Made by a program: the position numbers and the translations under genes. From Bugulina stolonifera (taxonomy: Eukaryota; Bryozoa; Gymnolaemata; Cheilostomatida; Bugulidae), in the NCBI GenBank assembly GCA_935421135.1, contig OW285193.1, forward strand, positions 1,364,001 through 1,428,000: 64,000 bases of DNA, read 5' to 3'. The first letter of the stretch is position 1; each line of letters opens with the position of its first letter. Shown here one piece after another: positions 59,624 to 64,000 of this stretch. The notes below the pieces were generated by a model. It searched no databases. It worked only from the letters and a program-made list of their open reading frames with translations, and was not told the DNA's origin.

Positions 59624-60546
59624 GGGGCAGATACAAAAATTTCACTAAATACACCACAGTCAATGTAAATACTGTTGCAAACAGAAACTGTGATATTACC
59701 TGGATAGGTGTCAACCTTTCTGAATATTATCATGTTGTATAATGGTAATGCGCTGCAACTCAACCAGGACCGATCAGTAGCCTACGAAGCCAGTAAAAAA
59801 GGCAAACCAATTTTCCTTTACAATGAATAAATTGAGATTCAAGTGGCAGTGTTGGCCATTGTAATAAACCTTGGACCCCAAAATTGGCTTGTGCTTCTGT
59901 ATATCAAAAACATTATAAACTGCTTTGGTAAAAGATGGTTACAAAGTGACTCGAAAAACAGGCACTGATCTTCTCAAATTGGTGTGTCAGAGTAGTAATA
60001 GGATATTCCTAACATTAGATATATGAATTGCTAGAACTAAAGTGGGCTCTAGAGGTGTGCAAATGCAAAAGACTGGCCAAAAGACTTTCATGCTTTTTTA
60101 ATGATAGAGATAGTGGGGCAAGTTGCAACATGTTTCAACTAGCCCCACACTTCAAATGTTGCAACGTGCCCCCAGACCCACTTGCAATGGAGATTGTCTT
60201 ACCAAAACTCAGCATGCTGAAACTTTGCAATTTTGATTATTGAATTTTGAATTCAGCATGTTCCTAATTATATTAGCAGACTTTTGTAGACTTCTATCAC
60301 TGATCTGGAGAGTTATGCACATTTATATTCAAACATTAAAAATTATCGGTTTGACCAAAATTTGTCCATCAATCTTACAAAAATTAAGCTCACCTGAAAT
60401 TCTTCCTTCTCTTTTTGTATCTGTCGACATGGCTGCCAAGTTGACCTAAAATGCTCTCTAATTTAGTGACGTAAGAAGATAAAATTATGTAAACGAACCA
60501 AATGATTAAAGGGTGTTTCAACTAGCCCCACCCTCCCCATATGCCG

Positions 60547-61494
60547 TAACTTTTACATCAGAAAATGGTTTCTGCTCAGAAAAATGGTGGCTAGTAGCAT
60601 GCCCCTTCCTTGAATAGGGGCATCTAATAGTGTCCAGTAGCCTATGTCAGTTCAGCTTTCTTTCGTTTGTAGTGACCAATGGGTGAAATTTTAGGCGACA
60701 TGTACAATGTTGCTGGGCTCTCAAGTTAGATAAACCCAAGTAACCTACATCCTAATATAACATGGCACTTTCATCCTTCAACCATCAGGGTTCCTGTTGT
60801 AACCCCTTCAACCAACTTACACGTTGCCCCTTCATATATGCAGCCCTAGTTGCAATCATCAGGGTAGTTGCAATCTCTGTTGCCAGTCTTGCATATGCCC
60901 AACATACTTTTTTATCAGTTATGCTGTATGTGGCTGCTGCTGAAGGCGTTCTACATACTTGCTACATATAGTTGAAGCTTGGAGAGACTTGTGACCAATA
61001 GATGCAACGTGTTCATTTTTTCTTGTTTTTCATTCACTGATTGATTATTTTACTGCCTTTGTGTTTTGACAATCATATTACAATGCATTGTAAATGCACT
61101 TTTTGGACAAGGATGGAAAGTGAACCCTACAGCATGGGTAGTAAGCAAATTTTTGCTTCCGAGGCATGAGCACTTGGCGACAACTTCCGTAATTAAACAA
61201 CTTTTGTATTTGGATGTTCTCATCTCAATATTGCTTCTTCTTTCATCAGTTTCATCAGCTATTCATACTTTAACAATTTAACACTGTACTAATACATTGT
61301 TATTACACATCTACTCTTGTTTTCAGTGCAATATGACATTATTCAACCTTAGGGGCCACTATTTTATTCAGTTCTACAAGAAAATACACAATTGTTAGCA
61401 ATACTAAATGTAGAAAAACTCTATGACATATACAGCAATTTAATTACAGCTGAACAACACATGCACAATTTGAAATGAAATGGGATCATCATGG
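60547..61494. other. Spacer with no recognised feature
   Basis: Short open frames on the plus strand (60762-60971, 61066-61281) match nothing known to me. Confidence 0.35.
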
Positions 61495-62271
61495 TTAATC
61501 TGGCACATTGTATCTAATACTTCTTAGAGTTGTGGAAGTCAGCTCTGCTGTGGAAAGAGGTTGTAGACTGTACTCTGGTGGTTGTACTTGTGGAAGATTG
61601 GTTACAGACATCGCAGATGTTGAGGGCTGGTATTGAGCTAATGGGTGTTGAGGTGCGTGTAAAGGGATGAAGAAGGAATAGTCCATATAGGCTTTCAACC
61701 TAATTCATTATAAATTGTAGTTAGAGCCTTATACCTTGTCTGTCAATCTCCTCCATTGATACATTAATACTATCAGCAATGGGCCTGTGGCCCATCATTT
61801 CAGCAGCAGCACCTAAAATTTTACGCACAATTAGTACAGCCATGCAGAAATATAATTTATTACATTGCATATTATAAAGTCAGCACATTTATAGCAGTTA
61901 TATATTATTTAAAATATAAGTGTTAAATTTTATTTTTTTATGTTATTGCTGATGATAATTTTTGACTTTGCACAGGAGAGGACACCAGCACTATCCTGTC
62001 GCTTTTAGTTTCCATATGAAGCGGAGCTGTTAAAATAATTTGGTTTCAAAAATCTAAGCAGATAGGTTTGTGAAAACAATTGGCTGTAATTTAACAAAAT
62101 ACTTTCTGCTAGCGTTATTGAGGTATTTAAAATCTGTGAAATAACTAACCAGACTTTGATGACTGAGTCTTCAGTTCCAGGTATTTGGACTAGAGATGTT
62201 TCCATTTAATACGCCACTGCATACCAGTTTTACTTGTCCGGCTTTCTGCTCCTTTGTCTTCATTTTCTCTC
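61495..62271 (-). CDS. C-terminal exons of an unidentified protein
   Basis: Three minus-strand segments join with GT/AG junctions and agreeing phases: 62271-62225, 61812-61735 and 61691-61495 (stop at 61495). The product is hydrophilic, with RENEDKGAESRTSKTG then AAEMMGHRPIADSINVSMEE and a proline/glutamine-rich end closing in RYNVPD. A further exon ending at the donor near 62791 is phase-compatible. I do not recognise the family. The agreement of phases across two introns is the main evidence; homology is absent. It could belong to a host gene or to a spliced transposon gene such as a SANT/Myb-like Harbinger protein. Confidence 0.42.
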
Positions 62272-62790
62272 CTAGCGTGGTAATATGTCTATGTTACGCT
62301 TGACTTTCCATCAATCTTACTAAAAGCGTTAGTTTCGGCTATTAGGTCTAAGAAGGTAATAACCTCAGCATCAACATAAGTGCAAGATGATGGACTAGGG
62401 TTTATTTAAACAGATTCCACAGTTAAAAGCTGCAACTTGTGATAACGTTTGTTGCAACAAGGTACTGTATGAGGTTACCGCACTAAACAGTACATACACT
62501 TTCCATAGCTAGCATGAGTTTGTACTGAAACTACGAGCAAATCAGGACGACCTGACCTGCTTCCTTGGAGATGCAGTGCTAGTACTGCAGCATACTGCAT
62601 TTCATATCTATAATGATTAGCCATGATAAACTTTATGCAAACAGTAATGCTTAAGCCATTGTTCGTTGCAGTTTAGTTTGCTCGCGTTTGGAATTCAGCT
62701 TTGAAGAACAGTTCTTCAAGGCCTGTCCTGAGCACATGCTATTGGTATGAGCCGAGTCTTTTATACCTCTTTGCCTGTTAAATCACTCAC

Positions 62791-63089
62791 CAGATAGTCA
62801 CAGATGTAAAGAAGGTCGATCCCTGGTTGCTCTTCCACTTATATCTTAGTTGGTATTCCTACGTGGTCATGTTATCCTAAGACTTCTTTTGTCCTGTAGC
62901 GGTTTCCTAATCCACAGCCCACATACCCTTTCTTTCCTAGCAACGGCGATCTTATACAAGACATGAAGTATAACTAAGAATGCGGGTACAAGGGTTTGCC
63001 ACACCAAGCAAGACATGAAGCAGTTAACAAATCAGGAATGGAAACACACCAAGCATTATATAGCGAGTTAATCTAGAGCCACTTACCTA
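62791..63089. other. Spacer left of the gag-like region
   Basis: No clear feature. It may contain non-coding sequence of the retroelement to its right. Confidence 0.25.
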
Positions 63090-63990
63090 TTGTTTAACCT
63101 CTACCTACGGTGCCCGTCACTCGACCCTCATCACTCGGTGTCTGAATCTAGCAAACCTGTCATCTCGCCTAAGTCCATGCTCTCTTCCTCAGGGTCTGCC
63201 CAACTGCATTTTCTGCTATTACCACTGGTGCCACCAGAGGCAATGCTACCGCCACCACCACTGGCCGCACCACCATCACTACCACCACCGGCGATGTTAC
63301 TGTCACCCTCACCTGCGCCTACAGCGCCCGAACCAGAACCAAGGCCTACGCCAGAGGCGCTGCCACCAGTGCCGGGATCTGATTTGTGTCAGGTCCTTTC
63401 GAACTCTTCGACCTCCTCAGAGCCACGACCATCTGCTCGAGACAAGTTCCTTGCAGGCGAAGCTACCGAAGTGGCCGACTCCTGGACCTGGGGTACCTCG
63501 GGAGTGCTTATGACAGTAGCAGTGGGTTCTGCTACTACAGTGCTAGGCCCCGTCACCATTGAGGGTACTGGCCTGCTCCCAGCAAACTTAGAACGTGCCG
63601 ACCTTTTACCCCTGACTTCGGCTAACCCCCGGAGTGCTTCAACGCACTCCCTCTCTCAACCTCCTCCTCCAGAGCTTCCCGTTCTTTGTCCAAGGCTGCC
63701 ATATCACTCTCGAAGCATTCCTCTTCTCAATGTCCTGGATCCTTCCTGCCACATACTCTTCTGACATCTAAGTTGTCCACTGCCTGTAACAGACTATCCA
63801 ATTGCAACACAATAGGTGAAGCAGTAGGAGCCTTGCCTCTCCTTACCATGGCACTATAGCCCTTACCTTTACTAGCCTTCGGTGCAGGTTGTATCTCCTG
63901 GGTATCTACCTCCAGCCTCCACTTGTTGTGGGCCAACCAACGGGGGCAGTCCATCTGTAAGTGACTCTTGTCCCCGCAGAAGTTACACAA
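63090..63990 (-). pseudogene. CCHC gag-like retroelement region, GC-rich, frameshifted
   Basis: The minus strand encodes a zinc knuckle at its right end (CNFCGDKSHLQMDC, CX2CX4HX4C). After frame changes it continues with FESDMAALDKEREALEEEVE (coiled coil), a serine/proline/valine stretch and, after a TGA, a glycine/serine-rich tail ending LLDSDTE. Base composition is far richer in GC than the rest of the window. The plus strand also has a 224-codon proline-rich frame (63090-63764), which I take as the shadow of the glycine-rich minus strand. Probably part of an LTR or similar retroelement continuing past 64000. Confidence 0.5.
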
Positions 63991-64000
63991 CTTCTCGGGT

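Larger units (their letters stand above)
51240..60546 (-). mobile_element. Pogo/Tigger-like DNA transposon split by element 2
   Basis: Ends share GGGGAGGGTGGGGCTAGTTG (left from 51245, right inverted ending at 60538), probably flanked by TA. Between them lies a degraded minus-strand transposase. A motif GGGGCWAGTTGMAAC recurs near both ends: 51254, 51431 (inverted), 51451, 60115, 60132 (inverted), 60158 (inverted) and 60515 (inverted). With element 2 removed (5622 bp plus one GGGGC copy) the original transposon was about 3.7 kb. Exact outer bases are uncertain. Confidence 0.75.

Noticed and set aside
63090..63764. 224-codon proline-rich plus-strand frame as a host gene
   Set aside because: No splice or promoter context. 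The minus strand carries the zinc knuckle and coiled coil, so the proline frame is probably a shadow of glycine codons.

Overview
This is nuclear DNA from an animal, AT-rich and very rich in repeats. The evidence is spliced genes with consensus GT/AG junctions, conserved animal housekeeping and ciliary proteins, LINE, LTR and DNA transposons, and many minisatellites. The protein families point to a metazoan, probably a marine invertebrate, but the sequence alone does not fix the phylum.

Layout. (1) 1-5756, minus strand: TRAPPC3/Bet3, a TRAPP vesicle-tethering subunit, with its last exon beyond the left edge. Its introns hold two minisatellites, two LINE pieces and a TIR transposon. (2) 5757-6002: a compact shared promoter. 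(3) 6677-9957, plus strand: a complete 5-coding-exon ODF3/CIMAP1-type SHIPPO-repeat protein of sperm tails and ciliary microtubules. Two introns each carry a consensus RFX X-box, and an array of about 42 X-box-like units lies 1.5 kb downstream. (4) 13965-38472, minus strand: complete transportin-3 (TNPO3), reconstructed here as 20 coding exons and 932 residues, the nuclear import receptor for SR splicing factors. Seven minisatellites sit in six of its introns, and intron 4 (11 kb) is swollen by foldback and MITE material. (5) 38473-42930: mostly featureless, with one possible first exon, integrase debris and an LTR-like stretch. (6) 42939-48571: intact LTR retrotransposon 1. (7) 49328-50167: a young TIR element. 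(8) about 51240-60546: a decayed pogo/Tigger-like DNA transposon interrupted by intact LTR retrotransposon 2 (54002-59623, minus). (9) 60547-64000: a possible 3-exon gene end on the minus strand and a GC-rich, frameshifted CCHC gag-like region running off the right edge.

The most notable system is the pair of young Ty3/gypsy-type elements. Each has one uninterrupted gag-pol reading frame in which integrase lies upstream of reverse transcriptase, the Ty1/copia-like order known from the Gmr1 clade. Each has one difference between its LTRs, 5-bp target duplications and a different tRNA-like primer site. The second is the possible RFX-motif architecture around the ciliary gene, including a minisatellite whose unit contains an exact match to the worm X-box consensus. 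The third is a recurring link between intronic minisatellites and splice sites, in which splice-donor sequence has been multiplied.
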